64,000 bases of DNA from Flavobacterium sp. MDT1-60 (lineage in GTDB: Bacteria > Bacteroidota > Bacteroidia > Flavobacteriales > Flavobacteriaceae): assembly GCF_014844035.1 (NCBI RefSeq), contig NZ_CP062159.1, forward strand, positions 2,480,001-2,544,000, given 5' to 3'. Position 1 is the stretch's first letter; each line of letters starts with the position of its first letter. The translations under genes and the position numbers were made by a program. Below, one piece after another: positions 17,453-25,798 of this stretch. A model generated the notes under the pieces. That model saw only the letters and a program-made list of their open reading frames with translations. It was not told the origin of the DNA and ran no database searches.

Positions 17453-17992
17453 ATGAGCCAAAAAGTATTACTTAATTCAAAAGAAGTTACTATCATACTC
17501 CATCGTTTGGCTTGTCAGTTAATCGAAAAACATCTTGATTTCTCTGATACTATTTTAGTCGGAATTCAGCCAAGAGGCGTTTTTTTAGCTGAACGTTTAA
17601 AACAAATATTAGAAAACGAATACCTGACTCCTGAAATTTCTTTGGGATATTTAGACATCACTTTTTTTAGAGATGATTTTCGTCGTACGGATAAACCGCT
17701 TGAAGCCAATAAAACTCAAATCAATTTTATAGTAGAAAATAAAAAAGTCATTTTTATCGATGACGTTTTGTTTACCGGACGAAGCATTCGTTCTGCCTTA
17801 ACCGCAATTCAGTCTTTCGGAAGACCGTCAGAAATCGAATTGTTAGTATTAATCGACAGACGTTTTAGCAGAAACCTGCCCATTCAGCCCGATTATCGCG
17901 GTCGTCAGGTAGATGCCATTAACGATGAAAAAGTAAAAGTAAGCTGGAAAGAAAATGAAGGCGAAGATGCCGTATATCTGATAACGAATTAA
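17453..17992 (+). CDS. pyrR: PyrR, pyrimidine operon regulator / uracil phosphoribosyltransferase
   Basis: Type I phosphoribosyltransferase-fold protein of 179 aa. The PRPP-binding loop is VIFIDDVLFTGRSIRSAL, and GIQPRGVFLAERL near the N-terminus is typical of PyrR. PyrR senses UMP and, in Firmicutes, attenuates pyr mRNA; its mechanism in Bacteroidetes is less established. The ATG at 17453 (MSQKVLL) is chosen over an in-frame TTG at 17426 because the latter is inside the promoter box. pyrB follows about 830 bp downstream, separated by a broken gene. Confidence 0.93.
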   Translation: MSQKVLLNSKEVTIILHRLACQLIEKHLDFSDTILVGIQPRGVFLAERLKQILENEYLTPEISLGYLDITFFRDDFRRTDKPLEANKTQINFIVENKKVIFIDDVLFTGRSIRSALTAIQSFGRPSEIELLVLIDRRFSRNLPIQPDYRGRQVDAINDEKVKVSWKENEGEDAVYLITN

Positions 17993-18099
17993 AAGTTTAA
18001 TCGGTAAATCGTTTAACCGTTTAATCGCAAAAACTAAACGATTAAACAATTTAACAAATCAACGGTTAAACAATAAAATAAACGATTAAACAAAAAAGA
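17993..18099. repeat. Low-complexity inverted word repeat after pyrR
   Basis: Built of alternating gtttaatcg / cgattaaac and gtttaaccg / cggttaaac words, giving several overlapping possible stems. It resembles other word-type spacers in this window (20253-20345, 21256-21329) in architecture but not in sequence. Confidence 0.6.
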
Positions 18100-18740
18100 A
18101 TGACAGAGAACAAAGCGTTTATTTACGAATCAATTTTTAATCAGGTTAGAATGGGGTTTCTTTCTGTTGATGAGATCAAAGAGAACATCATAGAAGAAAT
18201 TGAAGACAACGAATTTGAAGATGAAATTTCAGAAGAGTGGGCTTTTGATACCATAAAAGAAGAATACCAAAAGTTGCTTGCAGAAAGTAAACAATGGAAA
18301 AGTCCAACAGATACTGAAAGACTAATAAAAGCGTTTGATGAATTAGGTGATGAAAATATCGTTGCGCTTCACAATGCAGGTTATACGACTACAGAAGGTG
18401 AATATGAAGTAGTTGAGGTGGAAAGAGAGCTGCAGGAAAACGAAGTCTGGTCTGACGGTTATTGTTTTTATCATCAACAAGATTTGGCGAGAGCTGTGGC
18501 AGTAAAAGATCCGGGTTTGTTTATCGCTTTTCAGAAAGTAGATAATTCTGATGATGCCATTGCAATGGAAGTTGGAAAAAAGTGGCCGAAGTTTTAAGAA
18601 ACAACGGTTTTCAAATAAAGTGGAGTCCATCTGCAAGAACGAAAATAGAAATTCCGGGTTTTAGATGGCAGCATATTTTTGATGAAGACGGAAGAGATTT
18701 ACAGGATTACGGCGAGGTTGTAGAGCGAATGATTCAATAA
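18100..18740 (+). pseudogene. DUF6891-like protein gene, frameshifted
   Basis: The first 165 residues, ending ...MEVGKKWPKF, stop at 18597. A continuation in another frame reads ...VAEVLRNNGFQIKW, WQHIFDEDG and ends VVERMIQ at 18740, completing a 213-aa protein. The shift lies in an A6 run (18576-18581) where seven A would keep the frame. Features are an acidic N-terminus and a central LIKAFDELGDENIVALHNAGYT segment that I associate with DUF6891. The function is unknown. Either a recent inactivating deletion or a homopolymer error explains the break. Confidence 0.75.
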
Positions 18741-18808
18741 AAGGAACTGCTCTTAAAAAAAGCATTGAAGGACTGAATGTTTCAGAAATTCAGGAATTTG
18801 ACAAATAA
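18741..18808 (+). other. Short open fragment before pyrB, possible gene remnant
   Basis: A frame ending at 18808 reads G-T-A-L-K-K-S-I-E-G-L-N-V-S-E-I-Q-E-F-D-K, protein-like but without a start codon of its own. It may be the tail of a further gene truncated by the same rearrangement that left the DUF6891-like gene, or chance. Nothing else is seen between it and pyrB. Confidence 0.3.
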
Positions 18809-18825
18809 ATATTAAAGAAATAAAA

Positions 18826-19752
18826 ATGAAAGAATTAAGCGTAAATCATTTATTAGGAATTAAATACATCAACGAGAATGATATTAACCTAATTTTTGAA
18901 ACGGCAGATCATTTTAAAGAAGTCATTAACCGACCAATTAAAAAAGTTCCTTCATTACGAGATATTACCATTGCTAACATTTTCTTCGAAAACAGTACCA
19001 GAACCAAACTTTCGTTCGAGTTAGCCCAAAAAAGATTATCGGCAGATGTGATTAGTTTTTCTGCAGCTCAGTCTTCGGTTAAAAAAGGAGAAACACTTAT
19101 TGATACTGTAAACAATATCCTTTCAATGAAAGTGGATATGGTTGTAATGCGCCACTCCAATCCCGGAGCGGCTTATTTTTTATCTAAAAATGTCAAAGCA
19201 AGTATCGTAAACGCTGGCGACGGCGCGCACGAACACCCAACACAGGCATTATTAGACAGTTATTCGATCAGAGAAAAACTGGGTGATGTTGCTGGAAAAA
19301 AAGTAGTTATTGTAGGCGATATTCTGCATTCAAGAGTTGCCTTATCCAATATATATGCATTAAAAATGCAAGGCGCAGAAGTAAAAGTTTGCGGGCCAAA
19401 AACGCTAATTCCGAGATATATCGAATCACTTGGAGTTACGGTCGAGCCGAATTTGCGAAAAGCATTAGAATGGTGCGACGTTGCCAATATGCTTCGTGTA
19501 CAAAACGAACGTATGGATGTGAACTTTTTCCCTTCAACAAGAGAATATGCACAGCAGTACGGAGTAGATAAACCGCTTCTGGATTCTCTGGGAAAAGAAA
19601 TCGTCATCATGCACCCGGGACCAATCAACAGGGGAGTAGAGATTACTTCTGAAGTAGCGGACTCAGATCATTCTGTAATCCTGAATCAGGTAGAGAACGG
19701 AGTAGCGATTAGAATGGCGGTTATTTATCTTTTAGCGTCTAAAATTCAGTAA
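18826..19752 (+). CDS. pyrB: Aspartate carbamoyltransferase catalytic chain
   Basis: Transfers the carbamoyl group to aspartate, the first committed step of pyrimidine synthesis, in the cytoplasm. The carbamoyl-phosphate loop is S57-T-R-T60, followed by HPTQ (137-140), VGDILHSRVALSN and the late HPGPINRGVE. At 308 aa it has the normal length of a catalytic chain. No pyrI regulatory chain is adjacent. The pyrR-pyrB order is the usual flavobacterial arrangement, here interrupted by the broken gene and its spacer. Confidence 0.97.
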   Translation: MKELSVNHLLGIKYINENDINLIFETADHFKEVINRPIKKVPSLRDITIANIFFENSTRTKLSFELAQKRLSADVISFSAAQSSVKKGETLIDTVNNILSMKVDMVVMRHSNPGAAYFLSKNVKASIVNAGDGAHEHPTQALLDSYSIREKLGDVAGKKVVIVGDILHSRVALSNIYALKMQGAEVKVCGPKTLIPRYIESLGVTVEPNLRKALEWCDVANMLRVQNERMDVNFFPSTREYAQQYGVDKPLLDSLGKEIVIMHPGPINRGVEITSEVADSDHSVILNQVENGVAIRMAVIYLLASKIQ

Positions 19753-19807
19753 TAGTATTCAGTGGCAGTCGCAGTTTTCAGGATTTAACTTTGTCTCTAA
19801 CTAGGTG

Positions 19808-19868
19808 TCATCCTGAACGGAGTCGAAGGCTTGAAAGGTAAAAAGGGCTTCGATTCCGCTCAGCCTGA
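19808..19868. repeat. Imperfect inverted repeat element downstream of pyrB
   Basis: Left arm tcatcctgaacggagtcgaa (from 19808) and right arm ttcgattccgctcagcctga (ending 19868) are complementary apart from a few mismatches, with a short AT loop. This sequence type is familiar as an intergenic repeat of Bacteroidetes genomes. It may act as a terminator for pyrB. Confidence 0.75.
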
Positions 19869-19917
19869 TAAACCTGAAACAAAAACATAAAATAAAAAAA
19901 CTTCGTACCTTAGTAAA

Positions 19918-20250
19918 ATGAAAGTAGATCAAAAAGGACATACCGTTACGATTAAAAACACCCAGGGAGATTTTAATTCTTTTTTGGAGAAAGTGACGCA
20001 ACAATTTAAAACCTTTGAAAAACAAAATATTATAATCGATTTGTCAGCAGATTCTAATTTGTCTGAAAGCGATTTAAAACTTTTTTTACCACTTTCTAAA
20101 CAACAAAAGAAATCAAAAAAATCATTTGTAATTGTAGTTTCTGATCTTGATTTCAACTCGATTTCTGATAAATTAGTGGTGGTTCCTTCTCTTTTGGAAG
20201 CGCATGATATTATCGAAATGGAAGAAATTGAAAGAGACCTCGGGTTTTAA
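19918..20250 (+). CDS. Small STAS-like protein preceding ribonuclease Z
   Basis: 110 aa, soluble, alternating beta and alpha: KGHTVTIKNTQGDF, then NIIIDLSADSNLSESDLKLFLPLS, then KSFVIVVSDLDF and a VVVPSLLEAHDIIEMEEIERDLGF end. The pattern resembles a SpoIIAA/STAS fold, though no phosphorylatable Ser motif is certain. It is 95 bp upstream of rnz on the same strand; I believe this neighbourhood recurs in Bacteroidetes. The function is unknown. Confidence 0.8.
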   Translation: MKVDQKGHTVTIKNTQGDFNSFLEKVTQQFKTFEKQNIIIDLSADSNLSESDLKLFLPLSKQQKKSKKSFVIVVSDLDFNSISDKLVVVPSLLEAHDIIEMEEIERDLGF

Positions 20251-20252
20251 TT

Positions 20253-20345
20253 TTAGGTTTCTGATTTTAGATTTTAGATTTTTTTAATACTGAATCTAAA
20301 ATGTTTTTTAATCTAAAATCTGCAATCTAAATTCTAAAATCTAAA
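20253..20345. repeat. Word-type spacer between the STAS-like gene and rnz
   Basis: Composed of gattttagattttagattttt on the left and its complement-type words atctaaaatctgcaatctaa on the right, allowing a long imperfect hairpin that ends at the rnz start codon. A similar aatctaaaaatctaag word string precedes pdxH (21284-21329). Confidence 0.65.
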
Positions 20346-21251
20346 ATGAAATTAACCATACTTGGCTGTTATGCCGCAACTCCCAGAACCATTACAAACC
20401 CGACTTCGCAGGTTTTAGAAATTAAGAACAGATTGTTTTTAATTGACTGTGGCGAAGGAACTCAGGTTCAATTGCGTAAAAACAAGATTAAATTTTCCAA
20501 AATTAATCACATTTTTATTTCGCATTTGCATGGAGATCATTTCTTTGGATTAATCGGAACCATTTCGACTTTTGCACTTTTAGGACGTACAACCGATTTA
20601 CATATTTACGGACCAAAAGGAGTGAAGGAAATCATTACGTTACAATTGAGATTATCGAATGCCTGGACTACTTATAATCTGTTTTTTCATGAATTGGAAT
20701 CAACTGAAAGTGAGGTTATATTTGAAGACAGCAAAGTAATTGTAAAAACGATTCCGTTGAAACATCGAGTGTACACAAATGGATTTCTGTTTAGGGAAAA
20801 GCCTGGTGACAGAAAACTTAATGTGGAAGCCGTTCAACATTATAATATTCACACAGCTTATTATCAAAAAATAAAAGGTGGAGGAAATGTTACACTGGAT
20901 AACGGAACCGTAATTGAAAACGCAAAATTATCTTTCGACCCAATTCCGTCCATGAGTTATGCTTTTTGCTCAGACACGGTTTATAATGAAGCCATAATTC
21001 CGATTATTGAAAATGTAGACGTTTTATATCACGAATCAACATTTTTAGAATCAGAAGCGCTTTTAGCAGAAAAAACACTGCATTCCACAGCAAAAGAAGC
21101 TGCGAGAATTGCGCTTAAAGCAAATGTAAAACAATTGGTTTTAGGGCATTATTCAACACGATATGACGGCCTGGAACGTTTTAAAGAAGAAGCAGAAACT
21201 GTTTTTCCAAATGTGGTTCTTGCAGATGACGGAAGAAGTTTTGAGTGGTAA
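20346..21251 (+). CDS. rnz: Ribonuclease Z
   Basis: Zinc-dependent endonuclease of the metallo-beta-lactamase fold that trims tRNA 3' ends. The metal motif H60-L-H-G-D64-H65 is intact. Other ligands appear in the CSDTVYN segment and in LVLGHYSTRYD near the end. The length of 301 aa is normal for the short form. The N-terminus MKLTILGCYAATPRT is typical. It follows the STAS-like gene and precedes pdxH, probably as one transcription unit. Confidence 0.95.
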   Translation: MKLTILGCYAATPRTITNPTSQVLEIKNRLFLIDCGEGTQVQLRKNKIKFSKINHIFISHLHGDHFFGLIGTISTFALLGRTTDLHIYGPKGVKEIITLQLRLSNAWTTYNLFFHELESTESEVIFEDSKVIVKTIPLKHRVYTNGFLFREKPGDRKLNVEAVQHYNIHTAYYQKIKGGGNVTLDNGTVIENAKLSFDPIPSMSYAFCSDTVYNEAIIPIIENVDVLYHESTFLESEALLAEKTLHSTAKEAARIALKANVKQLVLGHYSTRYDGLERFKEEAETVFPNVVLADDGRSFEW

Positions 21252-21329
21252 AAGTTATGAATTATGAGTTAGAAGTTATGAGTCAAATCTAAAAATCTAA
21301 GAAGTCTAACAATCTAATAATCTAAAAAA

Positions 21330-21974
21330 ATGAACGATTTAAGCAATTATAGAAAGTCTTACGAGAAAAGCGAATTATTAGAAAGTAATATTCCGGAAGA
21401 TCCAATCAATCTTTTTAACCGATGGTTTCATGAAGTGGAGGACTTTGGCGGAAGCGGAGAAGTAAACGCCATGACCGTTTCTACAATTGGTTTGGATGGT
21501 TTTCCGAAATCCCGAGTAGTTTTATTAAAGAAATTTTCTGAAGAAGGGTTTATTTTTTATACCAATTATAATTCTGAAAAAGGAAAAGCAATTACGGCAA
21601 ACCCACATGTTTGTTTGTCTTTTTTTTGGCCCGAAATGGAACGTCAGGTGATTATTAAAGGAATTGCTCAAAAAACTTCTGAAAACATATCAGACGGCTA
21701 TTTTGATTCCCGCCCGGACGGGAGTAAGTTAGGCGCTATCGTTTCGAATCAAAGTGAAGTGATTCCGTCGAGAACTTTTTTAGAAGAAAACTTAAAGAAA
21801 TTAGAAGCAGAATTTGAAGGAAAACCGATTCCGAGACCTGAAAATTGGGGTGGATTTTTAGTAACTCCTCTGGAAGTAGAATTTTGGCAAGGAAGACCAA
21901 ATAGATTACATGACAGGATTAGATACCAAAGTCAATCTGATTATTCGTGGAAAATTGAGCGATTATCGTCTTAG
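21330..21974 (+). CDS. pdxH: Pyridoxamine 5'-phosphate oxidase
   Basis: FMN-dependent oxidation of pyridoxine or pyridoxamine phosphate to pyridoxal 5'-phosphate. At 214 aa it is full length, with AMTVSTIGLDGFPKSRVVLLK at the FMN-binding strand, FYTNYNSEKGKAI, and the C-terminal PNRLHDRIRYQ substrate-binding segment. It is the third gene of the local + strand run. A word-type repeat spacer lies between it and rnz. Confidence 0.96.
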   Translation: MNDLSNYRKSYEKSELLESNIPEDPINLFNRWFHEVEDFGGSGEVNAMTVSTIGLDGFPKSRVVLLKKFSEEGFIFYTNYNSEKGKAITANPHVCLSFFWPEMERQVIIKGIAQKTSENISDGYFDSRPDGSKLGAIVSNQSEVIPSRTFLEENLKKLEAEFEGKPIPRPENWGGFLVTPLEVEFWQGRPNRLHDRIRYQSQSDYSWKIERLSS

Positions 21975-22148
21975 TTGTAAGAAAATTATCTTAAAAGAAA
22001 AAATTAACATGTAGTTCGTCGATTATTTTTGTAGTTTACCGGTAAATTGAATACGTTTGGTGTAAGAAAAAAACGATTTAATTAAATATAAAAATTTAAA
22101 GGATTTGCCCCAACATTTACTTTAAGCCTGCATAAACTACTGATGACT

Positions 22149-22655
22149 ATGAAGAAGAAAATTATGCACACCATGCTGTTCATTGCAATTTTTATTGCAA
22201 TGAACTCATGCTCTGCAGATACTGCCGAAGGAACGGAGAGTAGTACTACAACTGAAGCTCTGATAACGAATTATACTTACAACGATTCAGAGTTACAAAC
22301 CATGCAATTAATAAACGATTACCGGGTACGAATTGGTTTAAATGCATTGCAAAGAATAAATCATATCTCTTATAAATGTCAGGAACATAATGCTTACATG
22401 ATTGCCAATAATGTTGTAAATCATAATGATTTTACGGCGCGATCTGAAAATGTTATGCAAGTACTTGGTGCCAAAAATGTGGGTGAAAATGTAGCCTACA
22501 ATTATAAAACTTCTGAGGCTGTATTAAAAGCCTGGCTAGAAAGTCCTGGACACAAAGAAAATATCGAAGGTAATTTTACCCACTTCGGATTATCTGTTAC
22601 GACAGATCCTGCAACAGGAAATAAATACTATACTAATATATTCGTTAGAATTTAA
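22149..22655 (+). CDS. CAP-domain (SCP/PR1-like) lipoprotein
   Basis: Type II signal peptide with the lipobox Cys in AMNSC, a short Ser/Thr-rich linker, then a CAP domain (about 45-168). Domain hallmarks visible are an N-terminal LINDYRVRIGLNAL helix, HNAYMIANNVVNHNDF, NVGENVAYN and AWLESPGHKENIEG. The protein is anchored in the envelope; the biochemical role of bacterial CAP proteins is mostly unknown. The ATG at 22149 is preferred to 22143 because MKKK starts a normal signal peptide. A terminator follows. Confidence 0.9.
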   Translation: MKKKIMHTMLFIAIFIAMNSCSADTAEGTESSTTTEALITNYTYNDSELQTMQLINDYRVRIGLNALQRINHISYKCQEHNAYMIANNVVNHNDFTARSENVMQVLGAKNVGENVAYNYKTSEAVLKAWLESPGHKENIEGNFTHFGLSVTTDPATGNKYYTNIFVRI

Positions 22656-22687
22656 GATAATTTAAAACTGGTTGGTTTTTTAGTGAT

Positions 22688-22724
22688 CGTTGTAGCCCTT
22701 TACGGGGTTACAGCGGTTTTTTTT
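22688..22724 (+). terminator. Terminator of the CAP-domain gene
   Basis: Stem of about ten pairs including G-U wobbles (gttgtagccc with ggggttacagc), 5-nt loop, then eight T. Confidence 0.8.
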
Positions 22725-22731
22725 ATAAAAA

Positions 22732-22755
22732 AAAGCTGCCTAAAAAGACAGCTTT
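22732..22755 (-). terminator. Terminator of the minus-strand OmpA-family gene
   Basis: aaagctg (22732-22738) pairs with cagcttt (22749-22755). Read on the - strand it is followed by a long T run (A tract at 22726-22734 on the + strand). Confidence 0.75.
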
Positions 22756-22785
22756 AAAAATGTATAAAAATCTTAATTAACTAAA

Positions 22786-24707
22786 TTACAATGCAGTAAT
22801 AATAAATTCACTTCGTCTGTTTTCCTGATGTTCTGCTTCTGTACATGGTACATCATCGGCACATTTATTAACAAGCTGTGTTTCGCCATACCCTTTACCG
22901 CTTAATCTGCTGGTAGCGACACCATTTTTAATTAGCCATTCTATGGTAGATTTCGCTCTTCTGTCAGATAGTGCTTCATTGTATTTAAAGGTTGCGCGAC
23001 TATCTGTATGCGAACGAATATCCAGTTTCATGCCTGGGTTTTCATTTAAGACAACCAATATTTTTTCTAAATCAATGGCTGCTTCTGTTCTAATGTTAGA
23101 CTTATCCAAATCAAAATAAATCATTTTTATTTTAAAGCATTTTCCCAAATCATCACCAATTGTTACTTTACAAGTTGTAGGATCCAAAGCAATTGGTAAA
23201 CTTGTTTTTCCTGAGAGTTTTGCAATTGTTATGCTAACTTCCCTGGTTGCATAGTCTTCTTTTTCAGCTCTCACATTATAGGTTTTACCACAATCAACCG
23301 GAAACTTATAAAGTCCGTTAACGTCAGCAATTATAGTATTTATTACTACCATATTTTCGTAAAGTGAAATTTTTGCTCCTGGTAAAATAACAGCTGTTTC
23401 AGAATCGGTTATTGTACCGCTTAATTCCTGTATGCATCTTAGTGCTTTTTCTCTAAAAATTTATAAATATCATCAGATCCTTGTCCGCCATCTTTATTAG
23501 AGCTGAAATATCCTTTTCGGGAAACCGGATCAATAACATACGCGAAATCGTCTTTTGGTGAATTAATATCGGCTCCAAGATTCTGAATGTCACTTATAGT
23601 TCCGTCTTTTTCGATTTTTCCCGCAAAAACATCTAATCCTCCAAGTCCCGGATGTCCGTCTGAAGCAAAATAGATTTCGTTTTCATTGGTTACAAAAGGA
23701 AATGTTTCTTTTCCTTCGGTATTAATGGTTTTACCCATATTTACAGGTGTACTGTAACCACCATCGCTGTTAATGCTTACTTGGTAAAGATCAGATTGGC
23801 CTAACGTTCCAGGCATATCAGATGCAAAATACAAGGTCTTTTCATCAGGACTTAACGCTGGATGCGCTGTACTGTAATTGTCACTGGTAAAAGGTAACGC
23901 GATAATGTTGGTCCATTTTCCATTTTCAAGCGTGGCTTTGTATATTTTAATTAAAGTAGTTTTTTCTTCATCTTTTCCTTTTTTTCCATTGGCATAATTG
24001 TTTCTCGTAAAATATACTGTTTTCCCATCTTTGGTAAAAACTGGCGATGCTTCATGAAATTTAGTATTCAGATCGGTTTTGAATTTTTTGACTTTTGCCG
24101 AATCTACATCAGCAATATACAGATTAGTGAAATATTCTCCTGTCCATTTATGTTTTCGTTGAGAAAAATTACCGGTATCACGTGCAGAGGTAAAATATAT
24201 TTTGTTGTCATGAACAAAGGTTCCGTAGTCAGAATATTTCGAATTGATTCCGGCATTTTCAATGTCATATCTCCCTGAATTAGCTTTAATCTGATCAAGG
24301 TAATTTACATTTTCCTGATAAAGTTTTCCTCTATTATCTGTTTTATTTTTCGCATTAAATTCACCCAAAAGTTTATTGGCCTTATTAGGTTCTCCAGTAG
24401 ATTTTAACGATTGTGCGTATCTGTAATAATACTCAGGTTCGACAGAAGTATTCATGGCAAATAGTTCACCATACCACTTTGAGGCTCCTTCAAAATTTGA
24501 ATTGAAGTAGTATGAATTCCCAAGTTTCTTAAACATATCTTCAGACTTATATCCTTTGTTTGCTACCTTCTCGTAGGTTTTTATGGCATCAATATAAGCG
24601 TAACTGTCGTACTTTTTATCGGCAGCTTTTATTTTTGATTGCTGTGCATAACTGTCAAATGAAAAAACATTTACAATTATTAGGCAAAGAAGTAGATAAT
24701 TTTTCAT
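22786..24707 (-). pseudogene. OmpA-family protein with WD40-like (PD40) repeats, frameshifted
   Basis: The 5' part (24707-23439) encodes a signal peptide, TPR-like repeats (about 25-140) and PD40 beta-propeller repeats (SPDEKTLYFASDMPG, ENEIYFASDGHPG) up to DDIYKFLEKKH. The 3' part (to 22786) continues in another frame with a carboxypeptidase-regulatory-like module (PGAKISLYEN) and an OmpA peptidoglycan-binding domain (YFDLDKSNIR, LDIRSHTDSR, NRRSEFI). One extra A in the run corresponding to 23446-23450 would restore a normal protein of about 640 aa. It follows the PorP/SprF gene by 12 bp and is probably the periplasmic peptidoglycan anchor of that T9SS-adhesin operon. Real lesion or sequence error cannot be decided here. 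Confidence 0.85.
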
Positions 24708-24719
24708 AATCGTAGTTTT

Positions 24720-25637
24720 TTAGAAGAAACGTGGAGTTGTCATTTTACTATTGTTTTTGAAGAATTCATAGCGAAGGAATATCTCATGCGATCCTGAATT
24801 ATAATTATTTAAGTTTGTGGTTTCACGATCATAACCATAACCTAAATAAAGTCCATCTGTGATCTGAAATCCTACCATAGCACTAAGTGAGGCGCTCCAT
24901 CTGTAAGCAACACCGACTACAAATTTGTCATAAAACATAAAATTGGCTGATACATCTACCTGAAGTGGTGCGCCTTCTACCATTTTGGTAAGTACAGCAG
25001 GTTTGAATTTTATGTATTGGTATTTATCAAGATCAAATACATAACCGGCCATCAAATAATAATTGATTTTATCTTTGTAAATCGCTACGTCATTATCGTC
25101 ATATCGATTGGTTTCAATAAAATTAGGTACAGACAAACCAATATATGCTTTATCAGAATGCCAATATATCCCGGCTCCCACATTTGGAGAGAATTTATTG
25201 TCGAGATCCTGAAACTGCGGATCTCCCTGATCTTCCGGATTTAGTTTGCTCACATCTAAATTGAAGATATTAGCAGTTCCTTTAATACCAAAAGAAAGTT
25301 TGAAATTAGCAGATGTCTGAACAGTATAAGAAAGATCAACGGAGATATTATTCTCATTTGTTGGTCCGATCTTATCATTTAATAGCGAAGCTCCAATTCC
25401 TATATTACTATTATTAATTGGTGTATTGACTGAAAAACTACTAGTTTCAGGAGCTCCATCTAGTCCGACCCATTGTGTGCGGTATAGGCCAAAAACGCTT
25501 AAAGCTCCACGAGAACCTGCATAGGCAGGATTAATATTTATAGTATTGTACATGTATTGTGTAAATTGCGCGTCCTGCTGTGCAAAACCTACAATTGTAA
25601 CAAACATTATGACGAAGGAAAATAATTTTGTTCTCAT
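24720..25637 (-). CDS. PorP/SprF family type IX secretion membrane protein
   Basis: Outer-membrane beta-barrel protein of 305 aa with a signal peptide ending VGFAQ and the family start QQDAQFTQYMYNTININPAYAGSRG. SprF is required for secretion and attachment of the SprB adhesin in F. johnsoniae (established). Proteins of this family are usually encoded just after the giant type B-signal substrate they serve, as here. It lies 161 bp after the 3979-aa adhesin and 12 bp before the OmpA-like gene, so it is probably the dedicated surface anchor or outlet for that adhesin. Confidence 0.93.
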   Translation of the reverse strand: MRTKLFSFVIMFVTIVGFAQQDAQFTQYMYNTININPAYAGSRGALSVFGLYRTQWVGLDGAPETSSFSVNTPINNSNIGIGASLLNDKIGPTNENNISVDLSYTVQTSANFKLSFGIKGTANIFNLDVSKLNPEDQGDPQFQDLDNKFSPNVGAGIYWHSDKAYIGLSVPNFIETNRYDDNDVAIYKDKINYYLMAGYVFDLDKYQYIKFKPAVLTKMVEGAPLQVDVSANFMFYDKFVVGVAYRWSASLSAMVGFQITDGLYLGYGYDRETTNLNNYNSGSHEIFLRYEFFKNNSKMTTPRFF

Positions 25638-25748
25638 AGTAGATATTTATTATTTATTATTACTATTGATTTTTATTATGGAACTTCTAAAAATAAAAAA
25701 CCTGTACATTCGCTTTTTTAAATTTAAGGTTTTTTTTATTAATTATTG

Positions 25749-25786
25749 TGTATTTCGCTACAAAGTAGGTTTTACAGCGAAATACA
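25749..25786 (-). promoter_or_regulatory. Stem-loop between the adhesin and SprF-like genes
   Basis: tgtatttcgct (25749-25759) pairs perfectly with agcgaaataca (25776-25786) across a 16-nt loop, 12 nt past the adhesin stop codon. On the transcribed strand it is followed by A-rich rather than U-rich sequence, so it is more likely an mRNA processing or stabilising element than a full terminator. Confidence 0.55.
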
Positions 25787-25798
25787 TAATAAGTGTCT

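Noticed and set aside
17272..17496. 74-codon minus-strand frame upstream of pyrR
   Set aside because: It overlaps the pyrR start and promoter on the opposite strand and shows no family features.
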